64,000 nucleotides of DNA, taken from assembly GCA_028554795.2 (NCBI GenBank), contig CM068839.1, forward strand, positions 88,433,540-88,497,539, read 5' to 3'. The DNA comes from Sinohyriopsis cumingii (lineage: Eukaryota > Mollusca > Bivalvia > Unionida > Unionidae). Of the stretch, positions 46,384 to 54,447 are shown piece by piece. Both the position numbers and the translations under genes were made by a program. The number at the start of each line of letters is the position of its first letter. The stretch's first letter is position 1. The notes under the pieces were generated by a model, which had not been told where the DNA came from, did no database searches, and worked only from the letters and a program-made list of their open reading frames with translations.

Positions 46384-49325
46384 AATTTAATTCTACCTAG
46401 CTGAGATAATTTTCTTACTCGAGAAACTGCCAGATAAACTAAATTTGACCAGGAAATTCTATCATCGACGATCCAGACCTGGCCATCTACTGTTAATCCC
46501 TGTGATGAATGTATCGTTGCTGCGTATCCGAGTTTCCATGGCGATCTTTCTGCGTTTATTGCATCATTGACAAGATTAATATCAACGAAAATAATATCAT
46601 TCAAAACTAATATTTTTTCTTCTCCACATGGCAAAATAACATTGATATTTTGTTTCCTAGTATCAGTTGGCCTATAACACAACGGCACCTGCAATGTTGG
46701 AAATTTATCACAATGAAGTTTGAATAATATTTCCTGAATAACATCGCGAACAATTTTTCTGCTAGCAACAATCAGATGATCTGGACGCCACAAAGTTAGA
46801 AAATTATCCATCGAAGTTTCGTCGATTATTTTTCTCATCACATCACATTGAAATTTATTAGGTTGCAACCGAATCATTTTTTTAAACTCGGTCAGTAAAA
46901 TATCATTAGATCTATAATCAGCATCAATCTCCTCATAATAATCTACAAAATTTCTAAGCCATCTGTGAGGAGATTCACCATCAATAGGATCAGGTTGTCC
47001 ATGATCGCCGCACATTATTACTGCAGTATTTTTTTCTTCTAGCCAACTCAGGAATAATTTTAACACAACTAAATTTACCGTGCAAATTTCATCAAATATT
47101 ATAATCTTGTTGATATATTTGTTTCCCATTCGAGCTGAATCCCACAATCCACCGCTGTACTTGAAATAACTATGATACGTACAAGAACTAACGCCACGTT
47201 GTTTTATTTCTCGCGCTAATCTGTGAGTTGGAGTTAACACGATCATATCAGAATTTGAAAATAAGTTTATTGCTCGTGTTGTTTTACCACTACCACCAGG
47301 ACCATTTAGGTAAACGAATTTGTTTCGTGAAATTGGATCGAACACTGATACTGCTGTTGATACTTCATCGCATTTATCTTTATGAAATTTATCGCAATCT
47401 TCTACATCCGCGTCCTCACAATAATCTAGAATATCCTCGTTTTTTATTCTCCAAGTTCCCCAGGAACCATCGGTGATTAAATTTTCCAATCTACATTGAA
47501 ATTTCTTATCGATATAAAATGAATCCGTTGCAACCCTTACCGCGATATCAGAAAATTTATTTATCATTGATAGCAGATTGATACTTACATAAGCGAGCAT
47601 CGATGATCTTAAATGAGTATACTGCGCTGATTCTCCATCGAGATAAGTAATCACGGTTCCTAATTTCGTTCCATCAATAATAATATTTTCTCTATTGCAA
47701 AATATTCCACGCGATACCGTATCAGCAATAATAAAATCCATCTCCGCATCATTGATAAATAACCTAGCGTGGCGATGTTTATGATCAACTGATCCTCCTT
47801 GAGTAAATTTACCAATTATTTTTCTTCCAATATCTTTCGCGTTCTCACAATCCGTGGGTAACCACACCTCGGTCTGCTTTCTATACGATATAATCGCTTC
47901 ACTTACCGTCAATGATATCAACATCGACGAATCCAACATATACCTCAATAATACCGTAGGGACCCATCTTCGCTGAGATAAATGCCGACCAAACCAAATA
48001 TAACAAATTTTATGCAAATTTTCAGCAAGTTCGAATGAAGTAACATAAGCGAATCCTGTCATTACAAAATCGGGTAACGGTCCGTTAATTGCCACTCTCG
48101 TCATCTCGTTAGTAGGATGACCGAATTTAGCAAAGTAATTTGCACAATCGCCATATCCGAGGAAACTTCCAGGATAGCATGCGCTCATATCAACGGAAAT
48201 CATATCTTCGAAATAGTATTTGGTATTCCATAATCCTCCATGGCCGTATTCGATACAACTAAGTTGAATATCATTGAGAAATTCATTTCTTGTAGGTTTC
48301 CACGAATTTCTTTCTCTGGCAGCATGAGCAGCAACAGACGGAACAGTAAAGCAATTTGTCAGCAACTGATTTGGATTAGACGAATACTTCTCCGCGATAT
48401 TTCTCATTGTTTCGTGTAATATTTCATCACGGTAAATATCTCCGCGTGGTAAGATAAATTGATCGTATCTTTCTTCGCTAGAAAATAACCAAATCGATAT
48501 TGGATCGGACTTGGCTAATAGTTTGATAAACCTAAACATTGCATCGGAACTATCTTTGGATTCCACGGGATAAAACTTAACAACACGATCTCGCGGAAAT
48601 ATCATTACCGACTGACTCCACGCATGTGAATTATGATCAACAATTTCGATTGGTGTTCCTCGAGAATTATACGGCGATGAATATAATATTTCACCCGATA
48701 GTGTTTTAACCGTAATAGGAAATTTAAGTTTCTTACTTAACGCAGCAACATCATCGATTGATGCGCCATCAACAACTGTCTTTGCCCATGAATTAATTTT
48801 ATCCAATCTCAATTGAGTCAGACCAGATCCGCGACGGGCATTCCTCATATGTTCGATAACTCGCTCAGCTACGCAGTTTATTTTCGGCGATTCCCTCATC
48901 GCAGGTAGATTTTTCACATCAGGATTATTATTCAGCCGATAAATTCCATAAACAACAGCACTAGAAGGATACGCCCTAGCATAATAAGGACCATCAATCC
49001 CCAGCAGCAATCCCGGTTTCGAATTTTTATCAAGAACAACATTTTTCTTACCGCCACGTACTGGATCTCGTTTATCACGAATAATCCAAGTATCATCGGG
49101 CATTTGTGCAATAAATTTTATTCCGAAAATAAATCTCTCTTCTTTGTGTGAATTTTTTATATGTTCGATTATCTTTTTCGCTCGCTCCAGATTCATCGTA
49201 GCATCAACAAAGTTAGTTTTCCATGTCGACCAAACATGAATCGCTCCATCATCAAAAAATTCCTTCTTCGCACTATCAACTTCAGGAATGATATATTCTG
49301 CCTCATCGAGATCAAATAAATCCAT
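46356..49325 (-). CDS. POLB: B-family DNA polymerase-like region fused to SF1 helicase (989 aa)
   Basis: Polymerase-like half: motif A DMSACYPGSF (380-388; DxxSxYP form), motif B IGRKIIGKFTQGG (499-511) and motif C RVATDSFYID (597-606), in which the first Asp of DTD is Ala but the catalytic second Asp is kept. Helicase half: Walker A GPGGSGKTT (675-683), Walker B IIIFDEIC (741-748), motif III CGDHGQ (772-777), motif V ATIHSSQGLTVD (936-947) and motif VI YLAVSRVR (964-971), as in Pif1/RecD-like SF1 enzymes. No recognisable 3'-5' exonuclease motifs in the first 350 residues. Presumably replicates the linear genome, perhaps protein-primed from the terminal repeats. The fusion is in one uninterrupted frame. 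Motif reading is direct; enzyme activities are inferred. Confidence 0.88.
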   Translation of the reverse strand: MDLFDLDEAEYIIPEVDSAKKEFFDDGAIHVWSTWKTNFVDATMNLERAKKIIEHIKNSHKEERFIFGIKFIAQMPDDTWIIRDKRDPVRGGKKNVVLDKNSKPGLLLGIDGPYYARAYPSSAVVYGIYRLNNNPDVKNLPAMRESPKINCVAERVIEHMRNARRGSGLTQLRLDKINSWAKTVVDGASIDDVAALSKKLKFPITVKTLSGEILYSSPYNSRGTPIEIVDHNSHAWSQSVMIFPRDRVVKFYPVESKDSSDAMFRFIKLLAKSDPISIWLFSSEERYDQFILPRGDIYRDEILHETMRNIAEKYSSNPNQLLTNCFTVPSVAAHAARERNSWKPTRNEFLNDIQLSCIEYGHGGLWNTKYYFEDMISVDMSACYPGSFLGYGDCANYFAKFGHPTNEMTRVAINGPLPDFVMTGFAYVTSFELAENLHKICYIWFGRHLSQRRWVPTVLLRYMLDSSMLISLTVSEAIISYRKQTEVWLPTDCENAKDIGRKIIGKFTQGGSVDHKHRHARLFINDAEMDFIIADTVSRGIFCNRENIIIDGTKLGTVITYLDGESAQYTHLRSSMLAYVSINLLSMINKFSDIAVRVATDSFYIDKKFQCRLENLITDGSWGTWRIKNEDILDYCEDADVEDCDKFHKDKCDEVSTAVSVFDPISRNKFVYLNGPGGSGKTTRAINLFSNSDMIVLTPTHRLAREIKQRGVSSCTYHSYFKYSGGLWDSARMGNKYINKIIIFDEICTVNLVVLKLFLSWLEEKNTAVIMCGDHGQPDPIDGESPHRWLRNFVDYYEEIDADYRSNDILLTEFKKMIRLQPNKFQCDVMRKIIDETSMDNFLTLWRPDHLIVASRKIVRDVIQEILFKLHCDKFPTLQVPLCYRPTDTRKQNINVILPCGEEKILVLNDIIFVDINLVNDAINAERSPWKLGYAATIHSSQGLTVDGQVWIVDDRISWSNLVYLAVSRVRKLSQLGRIKFHINDNGGN

Positions 49326-49355
49326 TATTATATTTTAGACAAATATCTAAATATA
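49326..49355. promoter_or_regulatory. Palindromic bidirectional promoter candidate
   Basis: The 30 bp between the divergent starts of the polymerase and the Cys-rich gene contain an imperfect palindrome, atattttaga (49330-49339) and tctaaatat (46-54 of the same line), offering a TATA-like box in each direction. Confidence 0.45.
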
Positions 49356-49688
49356 ATGAAGCAATGCGCGTGGATAACAGTTGGATCAACAAAATCATGT
49401 AACAAATCCTGCAGAGGTGAATATTGTGGCGCTCATATATACGAAATTCGACGAGGTAACAAAGGACCACAGCGATGTTTAGTTTGTCAAGTTGGCATTC
49501 GAGGAAAGACAAGATTATGTTTCTCCTGTGGAGGGAAAAAATATCGTGAGTTACGGAGATATTATGAGAAAAGATCCTCCTCGGTAATAAAATGCGAAGA
49601 AGATTATATTAATCGTTTCAAAGCAAATTTCGATTTAAATAAAGAGAATATCATATATGGAAATGAAATCAGCGATTCCCATGAGTGA
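49356..49688 (+). CDS. Cys-rich zinc-binding protein (110 aa)
   Basis: Not recognised as a named family. Cys4, Cys15, Cys19, Cys24 and His27 form one possible zinc site; Cys41-x2-Cys44 and Cys55-x2-Cys58 form a clear zinc ribbon. The second half is basic and helical (KKYRELRRYYEKR) and then acidic. Starts 30 bp from the divergent polymerase gene and overlaps the start of the endonuclease ORF. It could be a nucleic-acid-binding or late-transcription factor; this is a guess from the zinc sites. Confidence 0.8.
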   Translation: MKQCAWITVGSTKSCNKSCRGEYCGAHIYEIRRGNKGPQRCLVCQVGIRGKTRLCFSCGGKKYRELRRYYEKRSSSVIKCEEDYINRFKANFDLNKENIIYGNEISDSHE

Positions 49689-50217
49689 ATATAAATCGCA
49701 TCCCATCATCGAAGGTTACGAAGCATCTGAGGATGGTAATGTCAGAAACATCAAAACAAAGAAACGTGTTGGTAGTATTTGTAATTCGGGATATCTCAAA
49801 TTTACAGTCCATAAAAGAAATGAAAGAACAGAATGTTATTCGAATCATAGATTTATATTCGAATGCTACAAAGGACCAATAGAGAGAGGACTTGTTATCG
49901 ACCACATTGACGGTAATAAACTTAACAATAAACTTTCCAATCTGCGCGCGGTAACCCAGAGTGAAAATTCAAGATTTGGTAATAACCGTGGATTTCCTAA
50001 TTATTCGAGGACTGTTAAATCAGTGAATCAAGCAACAGGTGAGGAAATCGCGTTTACATCGATGTCTGCAGCAGCAAAATATTTCGTTATTGACTCGCAT
50101 TCAGTAAAACGAGTGGCAGAAGGAAAATACAACGCAACATTTTCTTATGATGCTGATTCGTGGATCAAATTCTCCTATGTACCAATAATATTTGATTCGG
50201 AGAGTGACGAAGAATAA
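49681..50217 (+). CDS. NUMOD4/HNH endonuclease (homing-type)
   Basis: About 178 residues from the ATG at 49681; an upstream in-frame ATG at 49657 would add 8. NUMOD4 DNA-binding module (YEASEDGNVRNIKTKK), HNH nuclease core (NHRFIFECYKG, then VIDHIDGNKLNN and NLRAVTQSEN; catalytic His in IDHIDG) and a C-terminal NUMOD1-like helix-turn-helix (SMSAAAKYF). Such enzymes cut DNA at specific sites and are common in phages and large DNA viruses. The 49681 start overlaps the stop of the Cys-rich gene by 8 bases (ATGAGTGA). Possible roles: homing, genome competition or recombination; none is shown by the sequence. Confidence 0.93.
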   Translation: MSEYKSHPIIEGYEASEDGNVRNIKTKKRVGSICNSGYLKFTVHKRNERTECYSNHRFIFECYKGPIERGLVIDHIDGNKLNNKLSNLRAVTQSENSRFGNNRGFPNYSRTVKSVNQATGEEIAFTSMSAAAKYFVIDSHSVKRVAEGKYNATFSYDADSWIKFSYVPIIFDSESDEE

Positions 50218-50288
50218 TTGAATATCTCCGCAAAACAAAAAAAAAGATTAATTTTGAAAATTTCCCTGGATTTTATTTATTTTTTTCC

Positions 50289-50306
50289 CCCAGAAATATT
50301 TCTGGG
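50289..50306. terminator. 18-bp perfect palindrome between convergent genes
   Basis: cccagaaatatttctggg, preceded by T-rich and followed by mixed sequence, in the 142-bp gap between the converging endonuclease and penton-like genes. Perhaps a transcript 3'-end or stability hairpin. Confidence 0.4.
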
Positions 50307-50359
50307 ATACAGATTTGGAAAATCTCACTTGCGATTTAAAAATCAGGAATCAGAGATTC

Positions 50360-51910
50360 TCACGATTTCACCAAAAGATTGATACTTACAGTTTCTCCTC
50401 GTATATCAAGTAAATTTCCTTTCTGATCCGTTAGTTTGAAATTTATTCTTGACAAAAATCGATTATGACATCGCAGGTAAAACGGATTCATTGGCTCCTT
50501 GATTATCAAATAACCGGGAGATGCGCTAGGTGAAAATGAATACAATACAAATCCCTGATTCGCTTGATTCGACACTGACGAATCAACATTATAACTACCC
50601 TCGACAACATCCGCGTGAAGATAAATCGCGATAACATCCGTTATATTAACGATACCCGGCGAGATATGTCGTCCAAGTTTGGAAGGATCATTGTTGTGTT
50701 TAAGAATCAATTCTGAATGTATTTTTTTGGTCCATGCGGTATATAATTTCGGAAATAAATCATCAATGGTATCAGTGACGGATTTTCTCATCGCATCAAA
50801 ATCAGAATTGGGAAATTTGAAATTTGGCAGTGTTTCCTCGGTTAATTCAAATACTCTCATGAATTTTTGTTTCTCACCCGAGTTCTTGATCAACTCGAAT
50901 TTGCTAATAGGAAGAACATAGTCGGCAATTGATATATCGTCGACTATCGCCCGAATAAACATATCATGATAATATTCAATATCATTCGCAAGTTGATTTA
51001 AAATTTTCACGTGCTTTATAATTTCGCTACATGAACTAGATTTATTTAGGATGCATTCATGAAATGATCCTCGCAATAAATTTAATTGTAATTCGTGTTC
51101 TTGAATAAACTCGTCTAATGTTCTTCTTACCAAGATACCGTCTATGGGGGCTATTATCCTGTTAATGTGGGTAGCGTCGAAGATTTTCACATCTGGGGGG
51201 ATTTTAGGAAGAGGCAACCATGAGAGAATTCTTTCGTTAATAAAAGTGAAAGCGAACATTACCAGGTTAAATTTGTGGTTATTCATGAGATTGATGGCGC
51301 TGTGGATCAAAGGTTTGTGTTTGATATCTCCATACCATCCTTCGTCGGTTGTAAAATCTTCCTTTTTTGGTTCCGGTAGTTCTGGAATTGCCTCCTCATA
51401 CCAACCTGGAATAATAACATCCGATTTCTTTGGTTTTATCAGAGGTGCAACCTCGGGCCAACCTAATACGGTTCTAATCGACGATTGGTAAATATCAACA
51501 ATATACGGCGATTTTACTTCGATGATCGATGACAATGTTGGATCATGTGAAGATATCTTTATTCCCGGAGTAGCATCGCCGGTTAAATTTGATATTCTAG
51601 TGGTAAACTCATTATTCAGCTGATCAATTTCGTAACTACCGGTTGGTATACCAACGACGATCCAATCGGGAGTTCCATCGGGTTTATTTTTATTTGCAAA
51701 AACAAGTGAATTATTTGGCATCAAATTACCAAATGATTTCGATCTAACATTAGGCCAGCTATTGTAGACGCGCAATTGTGTTAACGCAATTTCATTAACG
51801 CTAATTGGTGTTGAAAAATTAATGCTAAACTCGGGTTTCGTTGAACTTAGCGATATTAACGTTGTTGTCGGCGGTGTCGTGTTTGTCACGATCTGGGCTA
51901 ACTCGGACAT
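50360..51910 (-). CDS. Putative penton-type minor capsid / virion protein (516 aa)
   Basis: Beta-rich N-terminal region (ALTQLRVYNSWPNV, then IPTGSYEIDQLNNEF), a large helical insertion (about 190-400) and a beta-rich C-terminus ending GNLLDIRGETVSINLLVKS. This N- and C-terminal pattern recurs in Polinton virion ORFs as I remember them, and its place beside fiber, protease and capsid genes supports a structural role; single jelly-roll penton is the leading guess. The start (MSELAQ) overlaps the preceding membrane-protein gene by 86 bp. An att-aat-aat motif precedes the ATG. Confidence 0.6.
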   Translation of the reverse strand: MSELAQIVTNTTPPTTTLISLSSTKPEFSINFSTPISVNEIALTQLRVYNSWPNVRSKSFGNLMPNNSLVFANKNKPDGTPDWIVVGIPTGSYEIDQLNNEFTTRISNLTGDATPGIKISSHDPTLSSIIEVKSPYIVDIYQSSIRTVLGWPEVAPLIKPKKSDVIIPGWYEEAIPELPEPKKEDFTTDEGWYGDIKHKPLIHSAINLMNNHKFNLVMFAFTFINERILSWLPLPKIPPDVKIFDATHINRIIAPIDGILVRRTLDEFIQEHELQLNLLRGSFHECILNKSSSCSEIIKHVKILNQLANDIEYYHDMFIRAIVDDISIADYVLPISKFELIKNSGEKQKFMRVFELTEETLPNFKFPNSDFDAMRKSVTDTIDDLFPKLYTAWTKKIHSELILKHNNDPSKLGRHISPGIVNITDVIAIYLHADVVEGSYNVDSSVSNQANQGFVLYSFSPSASPGYLIIKEPMNPFYLRCHNRFLSRINFKLTDQKGNLLDIRGETVSINLLVKS

Positions 51911-52355
51911 TATTAATATTCATTTGTTCAATCTCCGAGTAAATACTAATCATTGAAGAAAATTCTAGATCGGATATAATACCATCGTTGAGACTTTCAG
52001 AAAGTAACAATGATAACTTCGAGTACGCGTCACTAACTTTAGTTAGTTTACTTTTGTACGATGATAACTTTTCACTTGTGCACGAGGATATCTTTTTTGC
52101 GATGATATTAAGAACACCCGCGATTGCTGTTGTTGACGAGATTATTATTGTTGCAACGATTGGCGCTATCATTGTTACCGCGGATAGAATTATTCCTGCA
52201 CCAGCGACCACAGCAGATACCGCGTACACTGCAACATCAATGATAACTAATTTGCGCTGGTATTTATTTATTTTTGTTTGATAATCGTCAAGTTGTTTTC
52301 GTAACGAATCCTGCCATGATCGCGCAAGATTGTAACGGTAATCAGATGCGGTCAT
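51825..52355 (-). CDS. Membrane protein with coiled coils (176 aa), virion-block
   Basis: Residues 1-40 form a charged helix (LRKQLDDYQTKINKYQRK); two hydrophobic, Ala/Gly/Ile-rich segments follow (about 37-60 and 62-90), then a helical tail (KLSSYKSKLTKVSDAYSKL) and an acidic end. A helix-membrane-helix arrangement of this kind is common among uncharacterised Polinton proteins. It could be membrane-active or an inner virion component; no enzymatic motif is seen. Preceded by attaataaATG. Confidence 0.7.
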   Translation of the reverse strand: MTASDYRYNLARSWQDSLRKQLDDYQTKINKYQRKLVIIDVAVYAVSAVVAGAGIILSAVTMIAPIVATIIISSTTAIAGVLNIIAKKISSCTSEKLSSYKSKLTKVSDAYSKLSLLLSESLNDGIISDLEFSSMISIYSEIEQMNINNVRVSPDRDKHDTADNNVNIAKFNETRV

Positions 52356-52383
52356 TTATTAATCTACGATATCAATTGCATAA

Positions 52384-53517
52384 TTACTTCCTATATTCGG
52401 CTAAATATTCGAAAACTATACTATAACCAAACGGTCCCATATTGGTTCTATCTGGTGGTTCCAGCACAAATATATGATCATGACCTTTGTGCATAATATA
52501 ATTAAAATTTTCTCCGTGGGTGCTACGACTAGATTTTACCTTAAAATTTGCCATAGATTGAATAAATATTCGATAATATCCACTAATTGGCGGGTTAAAT
52601 GTAAATGTGTTATTCACGGGTGTCCACCATGCCTCTTTTCGTATCTCTACCACAAATGGCACACTGCAGGTAAGATTTTTTGTTTCTACTTCCTCTGGTA
52701 TCGAAATTCGCGATAATCTTCCAAGGTTCATTGACGATATTTTTGTTTTTAAATCTTGAATTTTTTCGTCGTACGTTGATGTATCTAACTTTTGACGCGC
52801 TAATTCACGTACCACGTTAATTTCATCGTTGATGGATTTTATTTGTACTTGCATCGCGTTAATCCCCCTGGTAAATTCAGGAACAACAACATTGCCGAGT
52901 TTAATAATTTCCTCGTTGATTTTTTTGTTGAGATCGTCGATCGATGGTTTCTGGCTCATCAAGATATTTACTTCGTTAATTTCGGCAAGAATACCAGTAA
53001 TTTCCTCGTTGATTTTTTTTATTTTCTCGCTAAGATCGTCATCGGTTTTTTTATCTGATACGAAGGAAGTATCAGTTGATGTTTTTATATTCTCGTCAAA
53101 TTTTTTGCTAAATTTATCTAAAGCATCGTCAAGTTTTTTAAGGTCGTTATTTAACCTGTTAAGTCTTTTTGTCATTCTATCCTGAAGATCGTCGTGTAAT
53201 GCTTTATCGGCCTTCAGGGGTAACTTTGCTATAATATCGGCGATATCAGCAATAGATTTTAATACCATCTCCGATTGGCGAGTAAATTGACTAATGTGAT
53301 CGCGGTATTCGTCTCGCTTGATTATGTCAGTTATTTTAACGTTGCTAGTTTGTAATCGCCCTTCGGTATTTTGAAAAACAGCAACTTCGCCAGGATCAAC
53401 TTCTGACAGTGATAAAAGATTGTTAATATCGCTCTTGGTTGCAAACTTTGATGTATCGATGTCGACTACGTCTTTTTTTTCTTTCCTAAAGAGAGATCTA
53501 CCGTAAATGTCAACCAT
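52384..53517 (-). CDS. Trimeric fiber-like attachment protein (377 aa)
   Basis: Short N-terminal segment MVDIYGRSL (probable capsid-binding peptide), then a long heptad-rich coiled coil (about 75-275, e.g. LQDRMTKRLNRLNNDLKKLD) and a beta-rich C-terminal head (about 285-377) with NNTFTFNPPISGYYRIFI and YSIVFEYLAEYR, reminiscent of C1q/TNF-like or fiber-knob folds. The layout matches adenovirus/Polinton fibers that contact host receptors. ATG overlaps the end of the protease gene by 8 bp. Confidence 0.82.
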   Translation of the reverse strand: MVDIYGRSLFRKEKKDVVDIDTSKFATKSDINNLLSLSEVDPGEVAVFQNTEGRLQTSNVKITDIIKRDEYRDHISQFTRQSEMVLKSIADIADIIAKLPLKADKALHDDLQDRMTKRLNRLNNDLKKLDDALDKFSKKFDENIKTSTDTSFVSDKKTDDDLSEKIKKINEEITGILAEINEVNILMSQKPSIDDLNKKINEEIIKLGNVVVPEFTRGINAMQVQIKSINDEINVVRELARQKLDTSTYDEKIQDLKTKISSMNLGRLSRISIPEEVETKNLTCSVPFVVEIRKEAWWTPVNNTFTFNPPISGYYRIFIQSMANFKVKSSRSTHGENFNYIMHKGHDHIFVLEPPDRTNMGPFGYSIVFEYLAEYRK

Positions 53518-53848
53518 GATATTTATCTACGGTATATTCAAATAAAATTTTGCGATAAGGTTTGGATGATTTTGAAATTTCATCAAGGACATTAATTGTC
53601 TCCCGGCCGCATATTGGTGGATCTACTAGTGTTTGTGTTGGAAGTGTTGAATACCAAACTGGAAGTTTTAATTTTGACACATATTTGATAAATTCATTCG
53701 GCGGTGCTAATCCGTATGAATCGAAATAGATGATTTCGCGAGGATTAATCGCATACGCAACCCAGTGAGTTCCAGGACCGGAATTTTTATCGAGATTTAT
53801 TATTCCTGTCTCGGTTGAATTTGGTTTGTCCGGTAGTTGATCTCGCAT
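53510..53848 (-). CDS. PRO: Adenain-like cysteine protease (N-terminus open upstream without ATG)
   Basis: 112 residues from the only ATG. Catalytic His in GTHWVAY, Asp in YFDSYGLAPP, Gln in PTQTLVD and Cys in PPICGRE: the His-Asp-Gln-Cys order of adenovirus/Ulp1-type proteases that process capsid precursors. The frame stays open for 61 codons upstream of the Met, without ATG, and the codons just before it encode FFRGVF, which fits the family's usual N-terminal region. That open frame runs inside the core-protein gene in the -1 frame and begins at an A8G run (54039-54031). Expression may need frameshifting or a non-AUG start. Confidence 0.9.
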   Translation of the reverse strand: MRDQLPDKPNSTETGIINLDKNSGPGTHWVAYAINPREIIYFDSYGLAPPNEFIKYVSKLKLPVWYSTLPTQTLVDPPICGRETINVLDEISKSSKPYRKILFEYTVDKYHG

Positions 53849-53901
53849 AAATACGCCTCTGAAAAATTTTATTTTCTTTTTTTTTGCTTCACTGATTAAA
53901 T

Positions 53902-54414
53902 CTAAATTTGAGGTTGGTAAGCTCGACTTAACCCGGATCCGTACGGGGGTCGTCTTAGGTAAAGGCCGGATCCTTGTCGTTGTTGCTGCGTCATCATTTT
54001 TGCGAGAAGAAGGGGTAGGAGAAGTCCGCCCTTTTTTTTACGATATCCCTTTCCCATAATTTTTCCAACAACTTTTCCTGCTATTGCAGAACCCGCCCCA
54101 CCAAGTGCACCTAATCCTACTGCCTTCGCACCTGCTATTAACGCGGGTATAAGCGCGGCCAATGGAAAAAAACCACCTACTTTGATCATATCTCTGATTG
54201 CACCTATTGAGAGATTCAGACGAATACCAGTATTTGCCGATCTGGCTTTGGTGAAATGTCCGTGTTGATTTTTAGTTAACGATAGTTTGTTAGGTCCACC
54301 GTGAAGTTGATTACTTTTCAAAGTTAAACTTAAACCTCGTCGCGCTGCTGTTGCTGATTGAAGTTTTTTCACCTGACCGGGGGTCAGAGTTACACTAACG
54401 TGATCGTATGGCAT
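53902..54414 (-). CDS. pX/pVI-like minor virion (core) protein (170 aa)
   Basis: Start MPYDHVSVTL at 54414 chosen over an in-frame GTG 12 bases upstream. A Lys/Arg-rich N-terminal half (LTPGQVKKLQSATAARRG) is followed by a membrane-active-looking segment GGFFPLAALIPALIAGAKAV (80-99) and a Gly/Ala stretch. IMGK|G (119-123) fits the adenain cleavage consensus (M/I/L)-x-G-x|G, so maturation by the neighbouring protease is plausible. Resembles adenovirus core/pVI-type proteins in composition. Codons 125-129 (RKKKG) contain an A8G slippery run. Confidence 0.72.
   Translation of the reverse strand: MPYDHVSVTLTPGQVKKLQSATAARRGLSLTLKSNQLHGGPNKLSLTKNQHGHFTKARSANTGIRLNLSIGAIRDMIKVGGFFPLAALIPALIAGAKAVGLGALGGAGSAIAGKVVGKIMGKGYRKKKGGLLLPLLLAKMMTQQQRQGSGLYLRRPPYGSGLSRAYQPQI
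54031..54039 (-). promoter_or_regulatory. Candidate -1 slippery site (A8G) leading into the protease frame
   Basis: Read cgt-aaa-aaa-aag-ggc in the core-protein frame, containing the slippery heptamer a-aaa-aag. A -1 slip enters a frame open through the whole protease. Only a weak 4-bp stem is visible downstream. Confidence 0.4.
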
Positions 54415-54447
54415 ATTAATAATCACTTTATCTAAATTTAGAATTTG

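Noticed and set aside
51144..51491. 115-aa plus-strand frame
   Set aside because: Antisense to the penton-like gene, with no coding features of its own.
52829..53185. 118-aa hydrophobic plus-strand frame
   Set aside because: Complement of the coiled-coil region of the fiber gene; hydrophobicity is an artefact of reversed Lys/Asp codons.
54414..54426. GTG start extending the core protein by four residues
   Set aside because: An ATG at 54414 gives the natural MPYDHV start; nothing favours the GTG.
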